In this document: piece after piece, positions 1 through 8,443 of the stretch
Layout of the letters: the number at the start of each line of letters is the position of its first letter
How positions within the stretch are numbered: position 1 is the first letter of the stretch
Origin: Pseudoalteromonas sp. R3
GTDB lineage: Bacteria; Pseudomonadota; Gammaproteobacteria; Enterobacterales; Alteromonadaceae
Assembly (NCBI RefSeq): GCF_004014715.1
Contig: NZ_CP034835.1
Location: 1,922,001 to 1,986,000, forward strand
Reading direction: 5' to 3'
Length of the DNA stretch: 64,000 nucleotides
Made by a program: the position numbers and the translations under genes
The notes under the pieces: model-generated
What the model was told of the DNA's origin: nothing
The model's database searches: none
The model's input: only the letters and a program-made list of their open reading frames with translations

Positions 1-57
1 GTTCAGAATCAGCAAATCTTTTTGGCGTATTGATTGTTTTGTTGAGTCAATTAGCAC

Positions 58-63
58 TATAAT
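58..63 (+). promoter_or_regulatory. possible -10 box of the first gene
   Basis: A perfect TATAAT lies just before the first gene. No good -35 hexamer sits at 16-18 bp. If the box is used, transcription would start near 70, which argues for translation from the ATG at 95 rather than the one at 74. Confidence 0.35.
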
Positions 64-73
64 CGAAAGAAAT

Positions 74-553
74 ATGACGATAGGCACATTTAGTATGAAT
101 GCAAAGGACACGTTTGTAGACAATATGAAGACTGTATTGGGCACAAACAAAGTGAAAGACCTGGTACGCCAGGCAAATGATCAGGGCATTGAACTTGATT
201 ACTCATACGTTATGGATGTTCGCAGAGGTTCACGTAATCCAAGTGCAGACAAGGCCGGGCAAATAGTGGCCATGCTGACATTGTTGCCTGGCTACGACTG
301 GGTTGAACTCTGGATGTTTTTTATTCCCGATTATTTTAAACAGCATTCGGGGAACGCGCTTAAATCAAAACAGCTGACACCAAGTGAGGTGTCTAAGCTG
401 GTTGATGAGCTACTGGTGATGGCCTGTCGTTTTAAGATCCTGAATCTGGAGAAGCTGCAGTTCGAACAACTTCAAGAACTGGCACAGTTTATTATTCAGC
501 AAAGGGAAGAAGAAAAGCCTGATAGCAAAATGCGTTTAACAGGCTCTGACTAA
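74..553 (+). CDS. putative XRE-like small DNA-binding protein
   Basis: The product has 159 aa and no family I can name firmly. Residues about 25-85 have the look of a Cro/CI-type helix-turn-helix: a KVKDLVRQAN helix, a second helix, then SRNPSADKAGQIVAML, which matches the S..PS...A..IA..L pattern of XRE domains. The C-terminal half (about 100-150) is predicted helical and rich in Leu and Gln and could dimerise. An in-frame ATG at 95 (MNAKDTF) is an alternative start that fits the TATAAT at 58. It stands apart from the leftward phage genes and could be a prophage regulator or a host gene at the prophage edge. Regulator is an inference from fold pattern only. Confidence 0.5.
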   Translation: MTIGTFSMNAKDTFVDNMKTVLGTNKVKDLVRQANDQGIELDYSYVMDVRRGSRNPSADKAGQIVAMLTLLPGYDWVELWMFFIPDYFKQHSGNALKSKQLTPSEVSKLVDELLVMACRFKILNLEKLQFEQLQELAQFIIQQREEEKPDSKMRLTGSD

Positions 554-642
554 TAGGTGTGTTTAAAGGGCAAATGTAGTCTTTCAGTGATTGTATAGAT
601 TCATTCTGGGTTGATATTAGCTGCAAGGTTTAGACAGATAAG

Positions 643-975
643 TCATTTAACAGCTTTTAGCTTTGTAGGCTTGTGAGTTGATGGTTGTTTGATGATGCTT
701 ACCGTATTGTCAGCTTTAATAGTGGCTAGATCTTCTATGTACTTTATTAACGCTTCTTCGTATTCTTTGTCAGCCTGAATTTTGTCAAAGGTGTTGGCCA
801 TTTGCCTCGATTCATAGGATTGCATACATAGTTTGTGGGCTTGCGGTGTATGGGCTTGTTGTTCAGCTTCTTGCCAGGTAAGTTCGTTCGATTCTTCTAG
901 GTTTAGAAACGCGCGTATGCTCTTAACTGAGATATATAAACAAACAAAGATTTTGATCAGTGCGAAAGCCGTCAT
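643..975 (-). CDS. hypothetical protein with N-terminal membrane anchor
   Basis: The product has 110 aa. The first about 20 residues (ALIKIFVCLYISVKSI) form one hydrophobic segment; the rest is soluble, charged and helical, with a Lys-rich tail. Its start overlaps the stop of the upstream membrane-protein gene by four bases (ATGA, 972-975), so the two are translationally coupled and probably act together. I do not recognise a family. Position next to the prophage tail operon suggests a phage accessory (moron) gene. Confidence 0.5.
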   Translation of the reverse strand: MTAFALIKIFVCLYISVKSIRAFLNLEESNELTWQEAEQQAHTPQAHKLCMQSYESRQMANTFDKIQADKEYEEALIKYIEDLATIKADNTVSIIKQPSTHKPTKLKAVK

Positions 976-1454
976 TGTGTTACTCGTTCCTTGGTTCTAA
1001 TCGTGGTGTACAGCCAAAACAGAGCCATCAATGATACAGAAACTTCAATGGCCGGGACGCAGTATTTGTATAAACCGCCTAGTAAATTGGTTTCCAGGAC
1101 CATGCGATCAATGTATCGTGCAGCCTGAATAATTAGTAACGAGAAAAAGCTAATAGCGATAAAGGTACTGAGCTTACTTCTGGCTATCCCTAACTTTTGA
1201 TGTATGAGCAGTAGCAGCCAGATACTAATGGCATCGAAAACAATCCAGGTTGTGTACCAAAGGTGCCTTTTGGTTTCGATATCTTCAACCGCATTAATAT
1301 CAACCGCTATGCGCACCATAAGAAGTTGCGCAAACGTCCATACAGTTAATGAAATCAAAGATGATTTATCAGCACGAATGAAAATGCCTGCAACAATCAT
1401 AAAAATGGTTGCTATCCAAACATTGCTGACAAAATCAGTAATAAAGCTGCCCAC
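972..1454 (-). CDS. hypothetical polytopic membrane protein
   Basis: The product has 160 aa with about five hydrophobic stretches: residues 10-27, 33-52, 68-87, 93-113 and 131-150. Short charged loops separate them and the C-terminus is basic (RTKERVTQ). No signature motif is recognised. It is coupled by a 4-bp overlap to the 110-aa anchored protein downstream and lies about 30 bp after the 58-aa glycine-rich peptide gene on the same strand, so all three could share one transcript. A role in export or sensing of that peptide is conceivable but rests on position alone. Confidence 0.5.
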   Translation of the reverse strand: MGSFITDFVSNVWIATIFMIVAGIFIRADKSSLISLTVWTFAQLLMVRIAVDINAVEDIETKRHLWYTTWIVFDAISIWLLLLIHQKLGIARSKLSTFIAISFFSLLIIQAARYIDRMVLETNLLGGLYKYCVPAIEVSVSLMALFWLYTTIRTKERVTQ

Positions 1455-1484
1455 TGCTAACTCCTTTAATTATGGCTGAGCTGG

Positions 1485-1661
1485 CTAATTGCTTGCTGGC
1501 TTAATACTGAGCACCACAATCGGCTCTTCACCCAAACCATTACCTCCAATGATGTTACTTCTTTTCATTTGTGGTTCATTGCCTGAACCGTTACCGCCAC
1601 TTACAATACGAGTTGCGCCCTTGGTTAGTGGTACTGCTTTTTTGTAAACATGCGTTTTCAT
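1485..1661 (-). CDS. 58-aa peptide with duplicated GGNGxGxEP motif
   Basis: This short ORF encodes 58 aa starting MKTHVYKKAVPLTKGATRIV. An AAGGAAG ribosome-binding site sits about 8 bases before the ATG. The first 20 residues are basic and leader-like; then GGNGSGNEP and, 17 residues later, GGNGLGEEP follow, and the peptide ends with a hydrophobic IVVLSIKPASN. Two near-identical glycine-rich motifs after a basic leader resemble the layout of a peptide precursor with repeated cores, but no modifying enzyme is visible nearby. The gene precedes two membrane-associated genes on the same strand. It is unrecognised; coding status is supported by the RBS and the internal repeat. Confidence 0.5.
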   Translation of the reverse strand: MKTHVYKKAVPLTKGATRIVSGGNGSGNEPQMKRSNIIGGNGLGEEPIVVLSIKPASN

Positions 1662-2134
1662 GTCCTATCTTCCTTTATGGTTATAACCCGCATTTATTCT
1701 ACAGTTTGGTATAGTCAAAGCAATTCGTGAAAGTATGGACCGTTCCTAAAACACGATAGAACCATCTCGATTGATGCGTTGTTCTGGCGCTTTAGAGTTC
1801 GCTTTTAATGATTATTTTCATAATGTTGCCTAGTATTTAAGGCGTTTACATAAACAATCACAACAGTCCTTGTCTACCACTGACAGCGAACCTAATTGTT
1901 ATTGCTCATAAATATACATTTATTCTCTCTTTTTTCACAGCTTTTTTGAAACAAAAAACTAACAGGTAAAATGAGAGAAGAGTGAAAAGATGTCCTTAAC
2001 ATACAGATATAAATGATGTTTGTACTATTTTTAGTCAATTGGGCGGATGTTTTTTTTATGTTACGTGTCTTACGTGTAGTTACGTATTTTAGTGATAAGC
2101 AAAGAGCCAGCGATGTGCGCTGGCCCTCTCAAGA
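1662..2134. other. gene-free stretch with TTACGT repeats and hairpin
   Basis: No gene is seen in these 473 bases. The left part is AT-rich and would carry the promoter of the leftward peptide gene. Three TTACGT hexamers lie at 2061, 2070 and 2080, spaced 9 and 10 bp. A hairpin with a 7-bp stem (GCCAGCG/CGCTGGC, 2106-2124) sits just beyond the toxin stop and may end that transcript. Confidence 0.5.
2106..2124 (-). terminator. hairpin after the toxin gene
   Basis: A 7-bp perfect stem GCCAGCG/CGCTGGC closes a 5-base loop about 10 bases beyond the toxin stop codon. On the minus strand it is followed by TCTTT, a short U-rich tract, so termination is plausible but not strong. Confidence 0.4.
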
Positions 2135-2467
2135 TTAAAATTGGCTGAACTGTCGAATGAGTGTTTCGTAGTCCATTTTTACATGACAAAAAATCAAAAC
2201 GTAAATATCAAATCTGTCACCTGTCTGGCGTATTTCATACACAAACCGGTAATCACCTTTGATTAGCTCTCTGAACTCGGGGGCCTCGTAGTACTTACAT
2301 GCCTTTCCGCATTCAGGGAAGGTTTCTAACTGAGTTTTAAAGTCCGTTATGGTGGACTTAATTTTATCCCTCGCAATGTCGGTGCCTTCGGTGTGGGCAC
2401 GCCAGTTGATTGCGTCTTTAATGTGGTATTGTGCGTGTTCGGTGATCTGGATATTTACATTCTTCAT
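2135..2467 (-). CDS. RelE/ParE-family toxin
   Basis: The product has 110 aa and matches the RelE/ParE toxin pattern: an N-terminal helix pair with AINWRAHTEGTDIARDKI, then beta strands carrying the conserved stretch APEFRELIKGDYRFVYEI and a C-terminal strand DIYVLIFCHVKMDYE. Members either cleave mRNA at the ribosome (RelE) or poison gyrase (ParE); the sequence does not decide which. The gene follows the antitoxin by 12 bp on the same strand, the usual antitoxin-first order. The pair lies between the prophage tail gene D and the left accessory genes, where it would stabilise the prophage. Confidence 0.8.
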   Translation of the reverse strand: MKNVNIQITEHAQYHIKDAINWRAHTEGTDIARDKIKSTITDFKTQLETFPECGKACKYYEAPEFRELIKGDYRFVYEIRQTGDRFDIYVLIFCHVKMDYETLIRQFSQF

Positions 2468-2479
2468 TGTCTACCTATT

Positions 2480-2716
2480 TTAAATTGAACTTAAAAAGTC
2501 ATCGATAGGCGCGGTCTTGCCTTCTTCAATGTCTTTTCTTGATTGTAATAGTAGCGTCATGAAGGCCATTTTTTCTTGCTGATGCTGGTAAGCCTCGTGC
2601 GTTTGCACCACTAATGACTCTTTGCCATTTTGTGTTACAAACAACGGACTAAAACCAAGTTCATCGGGCAAGTTTGCCGCATTGGCTTTCATTTGGCTGA
2701 TGGTTGCTAGTTTCAT
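2480..2716 (-). CDS. Phd/YefM-like antitoxin
   Basis: I chose the ATG at 2716 because the typical Phd/YefM opening MKLATISQMKANAANLP starts there; a GTG at 2728 would add four residues. The product has 78 aa. The N-terminal half folds into the DNA-binding dimer of this family (PLFVTQNGKESLVVQTHEAYQ is its hallmark strand-helix segment), and the C-terminal half (MAFMTLLLQSRKDIEEGKTAPIDDFLSSI) is the flexible toxin-neutralising tail. It would repress its own operon by binding the palindrome upstream at 2774-2789. Confidence 0.8.
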   Translation of the reverse strand: MKLATISQMKANAANLPDELGFSPLFVTQNGKESLVVQTHEAYQHQQEKMAFMTLLLQSRKDIEEGKTAPIDDFLSSI

Positions 2717-2773
2717 GTGCGAATTCACTTTTTGGTTGGTTGCGAAATGTTGGAAAGCCTCTTAACGGGCTTT

Positions 2774-2833
2774 GGTCTAAATATAGACCGATTCAATGTG
2801 AATAGCAACTATCGAACCAAATTTAGACCGATT
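2774..2833 (-). promoter_or_regulatory. candidate operator of the toxin-antitoxin operon
   Basis: A 16-bp palindrome GGTCTA-AATA-TAGACC lies at 2774-2789. The ten bases TAGACCGATT are repeated at 2784-2793 and 2824-2833, exactly 40 bp apart, about four helical turns. This sits 60-115 bp upstream of the antitoxin start, where Phd/YefM antitoxins bind. The distal copy overlaps the stop codon of tail gene D. Confidence 0.6.
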
Positions 2834-3865
2834 GTTTTTGCTCGGTAATTTCGGCCTGTTCGGTATGTTTTATCTCAAGCTCTAGCGATGAGGTGTACCC
2901 GGCGCCATTCAGCGTGTGCGCGACCTGCACCAATATCCAGCTAGTACTGTCTATTTGTGGTTTAAACCCCGTTACAGTGACGGGCGTTTCTGGGAACAAT
3001 TCGGGCTGGCCCTGGGCCAGCGTCAGGCTAAAGCTGGCAATACCACGTTGTATACGCTCCCACATGGCGCGGGCTGCACGGGTGGCGGTGGCTTTAGATG
3101 CATAGATGTGGCGCAGGGTTTTAATACCATCCCCCCAGTCAGCTCGGACGCACTTTCTGATTTTTGCACGGTGACGCTTTCGCGCCTGGCGGCTTTCTCG
3201 TTTTGCCAGTAGGCGATAACACCGGCATACGCCTGGCGGTCGGCTATGCTAAAGCGATGCTGATCACCCGATTGCCTGGTAATTTTAACCGGAGGCAGGG
3301 GCTGGCCAGTGGCACTGACCGCCTGGCCCGCGGCAATAAACAACAGGTTATCGTTTTTAACGGTGGCGATAGCGTCGTACTGTTCGGCAAGGCGTGTTAA
3401 GAACTGGGCGTCAGACTCGTTTGCCTGATCAATGTGATCAATCATTTCTGCATTTAAATCAGGGCTAACTTTAGCGGTCAGGTTGTTACGCTGGGCGATG
3501 GTTTCGATAATGCTGCCAAGTGTGACCTGGTGATAGCTTTGCTCGTGAGACTTTAACAGTGAGCCGCGCATGTCGGCAGACTTGCCCCGAATGGTGAGGG
3601 TGTCCGGGGCGCCGCTGTGTTCCACTTCGTCAATGGTGTATGAGCCTTTGTCTACCAGCTCACTTTGTTCATTGTGCCGATAGCCAAGCTTAACCTGCAT
3701 TTTGGCACCCTTACGGGGTATATCTAACAGGCCGGAACTGTCATCGAGCTGTATTTCAATGGTATCGGCCTCAAAGCCCCGATTATCGGTGAGTGTCAGG
3801 CTGATCAGCTGTGCGCTTATTTTGATGTCTTTGCCATCCACGGTTAACTGGTAGTCGGGTGTCAT
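2823..3865 (-). pseudogene. D: P2 gpD-like tail protein gene, frameshifted
   Basis: gpD is the phage late control/baseplate hub protein that joins the tail tube to the spike. The N-terminal 240 residues (MTPDYQLTVDGKDIKISAQL onward) and a C-terminal block (MWERIQRGIASFSLTLAQGQ to LELEIKH) lie in two frames. Adding one G to the G6 run at 3133-3138 (C6 on the plus strand) restores a continuous reading: LTGG-DGIKTLRHIYASKAT leading into AMWERIQ. The intact protein would have about 347 aa, the normal size for gpD. It is last in the FI-to-D tail operon. The break is either a real mutation, which would block infectious tails, or an assembly error in a homopolymer. Confidence 0.8.
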
Positions 3866-3874
3866 GTGCTTGTC

Positions 3875-4288
3875 CTACATCGAGAGTTTGTGAGCAATTT
3901 GCTGGGTGTTTTTTTCGTCAATGCGCTTGAGCTCAATGCTAAACTCGATTTTGCGCGCTGAGCCATCGCCCAGTAATTCGCTATGGCCAGCGGTTATTTT
4001 CTCAATGACAAAAAAGCCGTGCATGTTGCCGTTGCCGTCAATCAGTGGGTAGCCTTTGCCTGTTTCAGCCATGCTAGCCACTTCGTTTAAGCTGGGTTCG
4101 CCGCCGGTAAACTCGGGCATGAGCACGCCCGACAGCACTTTGGTTTCATCACCGGCGCCCAGGAACTGAGTAGCGGGCCGGGTTCCAACCCGGTTATTGG
4201 TTGGGTGGCGCCAAACCATTGTATGTTGGGTTTGCTGTGGGGCCAGGGTTTTGCGCGCGAAAACGAAATAGCCCAGTGTCATCATCAT
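3875..4288 (-). CDS. U: P2 gpU-like tail terminator protein
   Basis: The product has 137 aa and opens MMMTLGYFVFARKTLAPQQTQ, the usual gpU start, with the family's RHPTNNRVGTRPATQFLGAG and LSGVLMPEFTGG segments. gpU caps the tail tube and sets the point where the head joins. Start and stop overlap with the tape-measure gene (TAATG at 4286-4290), showing translational coupling. Normal length for the family. Confidence 0.88.
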   Translation of the reverse strand: MMMTLGYFVFARKTLAPQQTQHTMVWRHPTNNRVGTRPATQFLGAGDETKVLSGVLMPEFTGGEPSLNEVASMAETGKGYPLIDGNGNMHGFFVIEKITAGHSELLGDGSARKIEFSIELKRIDEKNTQQIAHKLSM

Positions 4289-7200
4289 TATTCTATATCT
4301 CCCAGGGTTGATCTGATTTTTGCCTGTTGCGCACGCTGGTAGTGCTCAAATTGTATGGCAACCTGTCTGGCAATGTCTTGCTCGTTGGTGCCTGGTGCGG
4401 CTTGAATGGTGATTGGCGCATGTATTGACGCGTCAATCTGGATGGCTTTGGGCTGCTGGTTAGCCACAGAACGCGCTTTGTCTGGTTGGTATAACTGTGA
4501 TCCGCTTACAAAGGTAGGCTGCTCAGCTTTGCTAAATGGGGCTGGCTGAGCAACAGCCGACAAACTAGCAGCCCCAACCACAAACGCGGTGCCTGCCAAA
4601 GTTTTGCTAAGCGTATTTACTTGCTTAATTGGCTCGCTTTGGCTGCGCTGAATGCCTACCTGCAGCCCTTGCATGGTCTGGTCGCCCATGGTGGCAAAGA
4701 CCTTACTGGGAGAGGCAATCCCCAGCGTTTGCTTTAATGATGCAATGGCACTTTTGCTAATACCAAAAATGGACTCTTTGATTAACTGCAATTTGTTCTT
4801 AATGCCGTCGCCAAAGCCGTCTATTGTCATTTCGCCCAGGCTCACAAACTTACCAGGTAAGTTAGTAAAAAAGCCGATCACCGAATTAAAGTGACTGGTG
4901 ATCATGTTCAAAGGTGACCAATTGAATAGAGCCTTGAAGGTCTGCCAGCCAGCAGCCGCGGTTGCGTTGATGTTTGGCCAGAGATTGCTAAGCCAGTTTG
5001 TGGCAGCAGTGAAAGCACTTTCGATGGATGCTAAAGGCGACCAGGTGAATACTGATTTAAAACGCTGCCAACCTGAAGCCGCGGTCGTGTTGATGTTTGA
5101 CCAGAGATTGCGAAGCCAGTTGCTGGCAGGTGTAAATGCGCTGGTGATTGATGCTAAAGGCGACCAGGTGAATACTGATTTCAATCGCTGCCAGCCTGCA
5201 GTCGCAGTTGCGTTGATGCTTGGCCACAGGTTAACAAGCCAGTTCCTGGCTGAGTTAAACGCGTCGGCGATAGATGCCAGTGGTGACCAGGTGAATACTG
5301 ATTTTAAATTCTGCCAGCCTGCCGCCGCGGTCGCGTTGATGTTTGGCCATAGGTTAACGAGCCAACCTTTTACCGATCCAATGTTATTGATGATCAGCCC
5401 GAGGGGAGTCCAACTAAACACCGATTTTAATGTTTGCCATCCTGCAGCCGCGGTTGAGTTAATGCTGGGCCACAAATTACTTAGCCAGTTCCTGGTCGAC
5501 GAGAATGCACCGGTGATGGACGCCAAGGGTGACCAGGCAAAAACCGATTTTAAACTTTGCCAGCCTGCCGCCGCGGTTGAGTTGATTGCTGGCCAGAGAT
5601 TGCTAAGCCAGTTTGTGGCCGGTGTGAATGCGCCGGTGATGGACGCCAAGGGTGACCAGGTAAAAACCGATTTTAAACTTTGCCAGCCTGCCGCCGCTGT
5701 TGCGCTAAAGGTTGGCCATAGGTTTGCGAGCCAACTTTTTACAGCGCCAAAGTTGCTGATGAGCAGCCCCTGGGGAGTCCAACCAAATACCGATTTTAAT
5801 GTTTGCCATCCTGCAGCTGCGGATGTGTTGATGTTTGGCCAGAGATTGCTAAGCCAGTTTGTGGCAGCAGTGAAAGCACTTTCGATGGATGCTAAAGGCG
5901 ACCAGGTGAATACTGATTTAAAACGCTGCCAACCTGAATCCGCGGTCGTGTTGATGTTTGGCCAGAGATTGCGAAGCCAGTTGCTGGCAGGTGTAAATGC
6001 GCTGGTGATTGATGCTAAAGGCGACCAGGTGAATACTGATTTCAATCGCTGCCAGCCAGAAGCCGCGGCAGTGTTGATGCTTGGCCATAGGTTTGCAAGC
6101 CAGCTTTTTGCTGCTCCAAAGTTGTTAATGATCAGCCCCAAGGGAGTCCAACCGAATACCGTTTTTAACGCTTGCCACCCAGCAGCCGCGGTTGCTCTGA
6201 TAGCTGGCCACAGATTGCCAAGCCAGTTTGTGGCCGGTGCGAATGCGCTGGCGATGGATGCCAGCGGCGGCCAGGTGAATATCGACTTTAAGCTTTGCCA
6301 CTGTGACCGAGCGGTTGCTTTTACCGATGGCCATAAATTTGCCAGCCAGCCTCTTATCGCTCCAAAGTTGTTGATGATCAGGCCCAGCGGTGACCAATCA
6401 AATATGGCCTTTAATGTCTTTGGCCACTCACCAATTGCGGCCAGAGATTCAGTCACACCTTCAGAAACGACAGCCTTTAGTGTTTGCCATGTTTTGCTGA
6501 AAAAAGCGCTTACTGAATCCCAGTGTTTTACCAGGAAGTAACCCGCGGCAACCAGTGCGGTAATACCTGCGATAACCCAGCCAATTGGTGAACTGATCAA
6601 CGCCAGTGAAAAAACGCGGACTGCAGCTGCTGTGCCTTTGAGTAGTGTGCCAAACTTACCAGCACCCAGCGCTGCCAACTTAAAGCCCTTGCTTAGCATT
6701 GGTAAATGTTTAATGCCCATTACGGATAGGGCATATTTGGTCATCACGATCGGACCTATCAGCCCCGCAATCATGACTGTGAGTGTGCCACCAATCGCTG
6801 CAAATGCAGCTGCAGCTGCTGCGACCTTAAACAGTGTAGCGGTAAGCTCTGGGTTCGCTTTCATCCAACCGCCAATGCTGCGTACAACGCCGGTTACGTC
6901 TTGAATCAATGTGCGTATGCCTGAGTCGTTGCCCTCAAACAACTCTATACCTACATCATCCCAGGCCGATGCCAGACTCTGCAGGTCGCCTTTGGCGTTG
7001 TCGGCCATCACTTTGGCGACTCTGGCGTTTTCGCCTGCAGCGTTTTTAAGTACGTCGGTAAAGGCTTTTATTGCGCCATCGCCTTGTTGTTTGATGAGTT
7101 CGCTGACACCTGTGCCGGCTTCTTCGCCGAATATGGTTTTAAGGATGCCTGCGCGATCTGCATTACCCATCTGAGCTGTGGCTTTTACAACGTCCTGCAA

Positions 7201-8439
7201 TATCTTGGGGATAGGACGTAAATTGCCCTGAGCGTCTTTGGTTTTTAAACCCAGCTCTTCCATCGCCTGTGCGGCAGGGCCAGTTTGACTGCTTAGCCTG
7301 TTCAGCAGGGCACGTAAAACGGTACCACCCTGACTGGCTTGAATACCCACATTGCCAAGCAGGCCGGACATAGCGGCAGCTTCTTCTATGCCAATGCCTA
7401 AATCGCGAGCGGCAGGCGCCACGTATTTCATGGTTTCGCCCAGCATGGTTAGATCTACATTGGCGCGCGTTGTGGTGGCTGTGAGCACATCACCCAGGCG
7501 ACCCATTTGATCTGCTGCTAAGCCAAACCCTGACAGGATATTAGAGGCAATGTCTGAAGTGACAGCTAATTCTGTGTCGTTGGCTAGCGAGAGATCTAAC
7601 AGCCCCGGCATGGCCTGCTGTATGGCCTTGGCGTCAAACCCCGCCATGGCTAAATAGCTCTGGCCCATGGATACATCGTTAGCGGTAAAACTGGTTGTTG
7701 CGCCCAGCTCTCGGGCTTGTTGCCTTAGTGCTTTGAGTGCGGGATCTTCTTTATCGAGTCGTGTTAATGCCTGGACTTTTGACTGTGCCGTGGTGAACTC
7801 CAAACCAGGCTGCAGGAACTGGCCCGTTGCATACAGTGCAGCTGTGCCCGTAGCTGCACCCACGGCACCATTTGTGGCCAGATTGCTTTGTAAGTTGAGT
7901 CCGCTATCGAATTTGCTACGTGCTTTATTGAGTTGTTTTTGCTGCTTAGCCACACCTTGCAGGTGTTTTTTTTGTGCAGCTAACTGCTTATTTGCCTGAG
8001 ACAGGTCGTTGGTTAGCGTGCGTTGATGAGCTGCTAGCTTTTTAGTATCAATGCCCGCTTCGCGCAAGGCCTCGCGTTGTTTGTGCTTGGTGGCGGTGAG
8101 TTGCTTAACCTGGGTCGTGAGTTTAACGGTTGCGGCCCTGGCTTGTTCAAACTCTTTGGTTAGCTCTTTACTTGGGGATTTAGCATGATCCATTTGCTGA
8201 GCCAGACGTTTTACATAGGCCTGGGCTTCTTTTAACTGTGAAGAGGTTACGCCCAAAGACTTGCTTATTTTTCGGTAGCCCTCAATTTGTGCAGATTGCT
8301 TGTTCAGCGATTTAATACGCTTTTGAGCCTGGCGCAGCTGCTCAGTGGTATGGCCGCCAGCGGCACGCATTTTTTTGAATGGGGCGGTGATTTTATCAAT
8401 GGCATTGAGCAATACCTTTATTTCGAGTTTGTTACCCAT
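4288..8439 (-). CDS. T: P2 gpT-like tail tape measure protein with tandem repeats
   Basis: The 1383-aa product spans the tail lumen and sets tail length. Residues about 1-170 are coiled coil (QLRQAQKRIKSLNKQS, then QQKQLNKARS). Residues about 210-560 hold the TP901/PhageMin tail domain with a conserved alanine- and glycine-rich core (ELGATTSFTANDVSMGQSYL). Hydrophobic segments at about 570-660 may act in membrane passage. Residues about 670-1190 are 13 tandem 41-aa units with the core WQ-LKSVF-W-PLASI, F, NWL-NLWP-I. The C-terminal part carries MTIDGFGDGIKNKL and PSKVFATMGDQTMQGL, typical of these proteins. Units 4-5 and 11-12 are nearly identical, so blocks were duplicated. Confidence 0.92.
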   Translation of the reverse strand: MGNKLEIKVLLNAIDKITAPFKKMRAAGGHTTEQLRQAQKRIKSLNKQSAQIEGYRKISKSLGVTSSQLKEAQAYVKRLAQQMDHAKSPSKELTKEFEQARAATVKLTTQVKQLTATKHKQREALREAGIDTKKLAAHQRTLTNDLSQANKQLAAQKKHLQGVAKQQKQLNKARSKFDSGLNLQSNLATNGAVGAATGTAALYATGQFLQPGLEFTTAQSKVQALTRLDKEDPALKALRQQARELGATTSFTANDVSMGQSYLAMAGFDAKAIQQAMPGLLDLSLANDTELAVTSDIASNILSGFGLAADQMGRLGDVLTATTTRANVDLTMLGETMKYVAPAARDLGIGIEEAAAMSGLLGNVGIQASQGGTVLRALLNRLSSQTGPAAQAMEELGLKTKDAQGNLRPIPKILQDVVKATAQMGNADRAGILKTIFGEEAGTGVSELIKQQGDGAIKAFTDVLKNAAGENARVAKVMADNAKGDLQSLASAWDDVGIELFEGNDSGIRTLIQDVTGVVRSIGGWMKANPELTATLFKVAAAAAAFAAIGGTLTVMIAGLIGPIVMTKYALSVMGIKHLPMLSKGFKLAALGAGKFGTLLKGTAAAVRVFSLALISSPIGWVIAGITALVAAGYFLVKHWDSVSAFFSKTWQTLKAVVSEGVTESLAAIGEWPKTLKAIFDWSPLGLIINNFGAIRGWLANLWPSVKATARSQWQSLKSIFTWPPLASIASAFAPATNWLGNLWPAIRATAAAGWQALKTVFGWTPLGLIINNFGAAKSWLANLWPSINTAAASGWQRLKSVFTWSPLASITSAFTPASNWLRNLWPNINTTADSGWQRFKSVFTWSPLASIESAFTAATNWLSNLWPNINTSAAAGWQTLKSVFGWTPQGLLISNFGAVKSWLANLWPTFSATAAAGWQSLKSVFTWSPLASITGAFTPATNWLSNLWPAINSTAAAGWQSLKSVFAWSPLASITGAFSSTRNWLSNLWPSINSTAAAGWQTLKSVFSWTPLGLIINNIGSVKGWLVNLWPNINATAAAGWQNLKSVFTWSPLASIADAFNSARNWLVNLWPSINATATAGWQRLKSVFTWSPLASITSAFTPASNWLRNLWSNINTTAASGWQRFKSVFTWSPLASIESAFTAATNWLSNLWPNINATAAAGWQTFKALFNWSPLNMITSHFNSVIGFFTNLPGKFVSLGEMTIDGFGDGIKNKLQLIKESIFGISKSAIASLKQTLGIASPSKVFATMGDQTMQGLQVGIQRSQSEPIKQVNTLSKTLAGTAFVVGAASLSAVAQPAPFSKAEQPTFVSGSQLYQPDKARSVANQQPKAIQIDASIHAPITIQAAPGTNEQDIARQVAIQFEHYQRAQQAKIRSTLGDIE
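4905..6425 (-). repeat. 123-bp tandem repeats inside the tape measure gene
   Basis: About 12-13 copies of a 123-bp unit, each coding for 41 aa, follow one another in frame. Two sub-types alternate: one with SPLASI-AF and one with TPLGLIINNFG. A two-unit block in the 4920-5210 part is nearly the same as one at about 5825-6060, including the same third-codon bases, which points to recent unequal crossover. The repeats leave an open antisense frame of over 500 codons that should not be taken as a gene. Confidence 0.85.
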
Positions 8440-8443
8440 ACAC

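Noticed and set aside
4905..6425. CRISPR-like repetitive appearance
   Set aside because: The repeats are 123 bp, in frame and code for a protein; no short constant repeats with unique spacers occur anywhere in the window.
4898..6541. 547-codon open frame antisense to the tape measure gene
   Set aside because: It exists because the 123-bp repeats keep the same antisense frame open in every copy; it has no RBS context or recognisable domain and lies wholly inside gpT.
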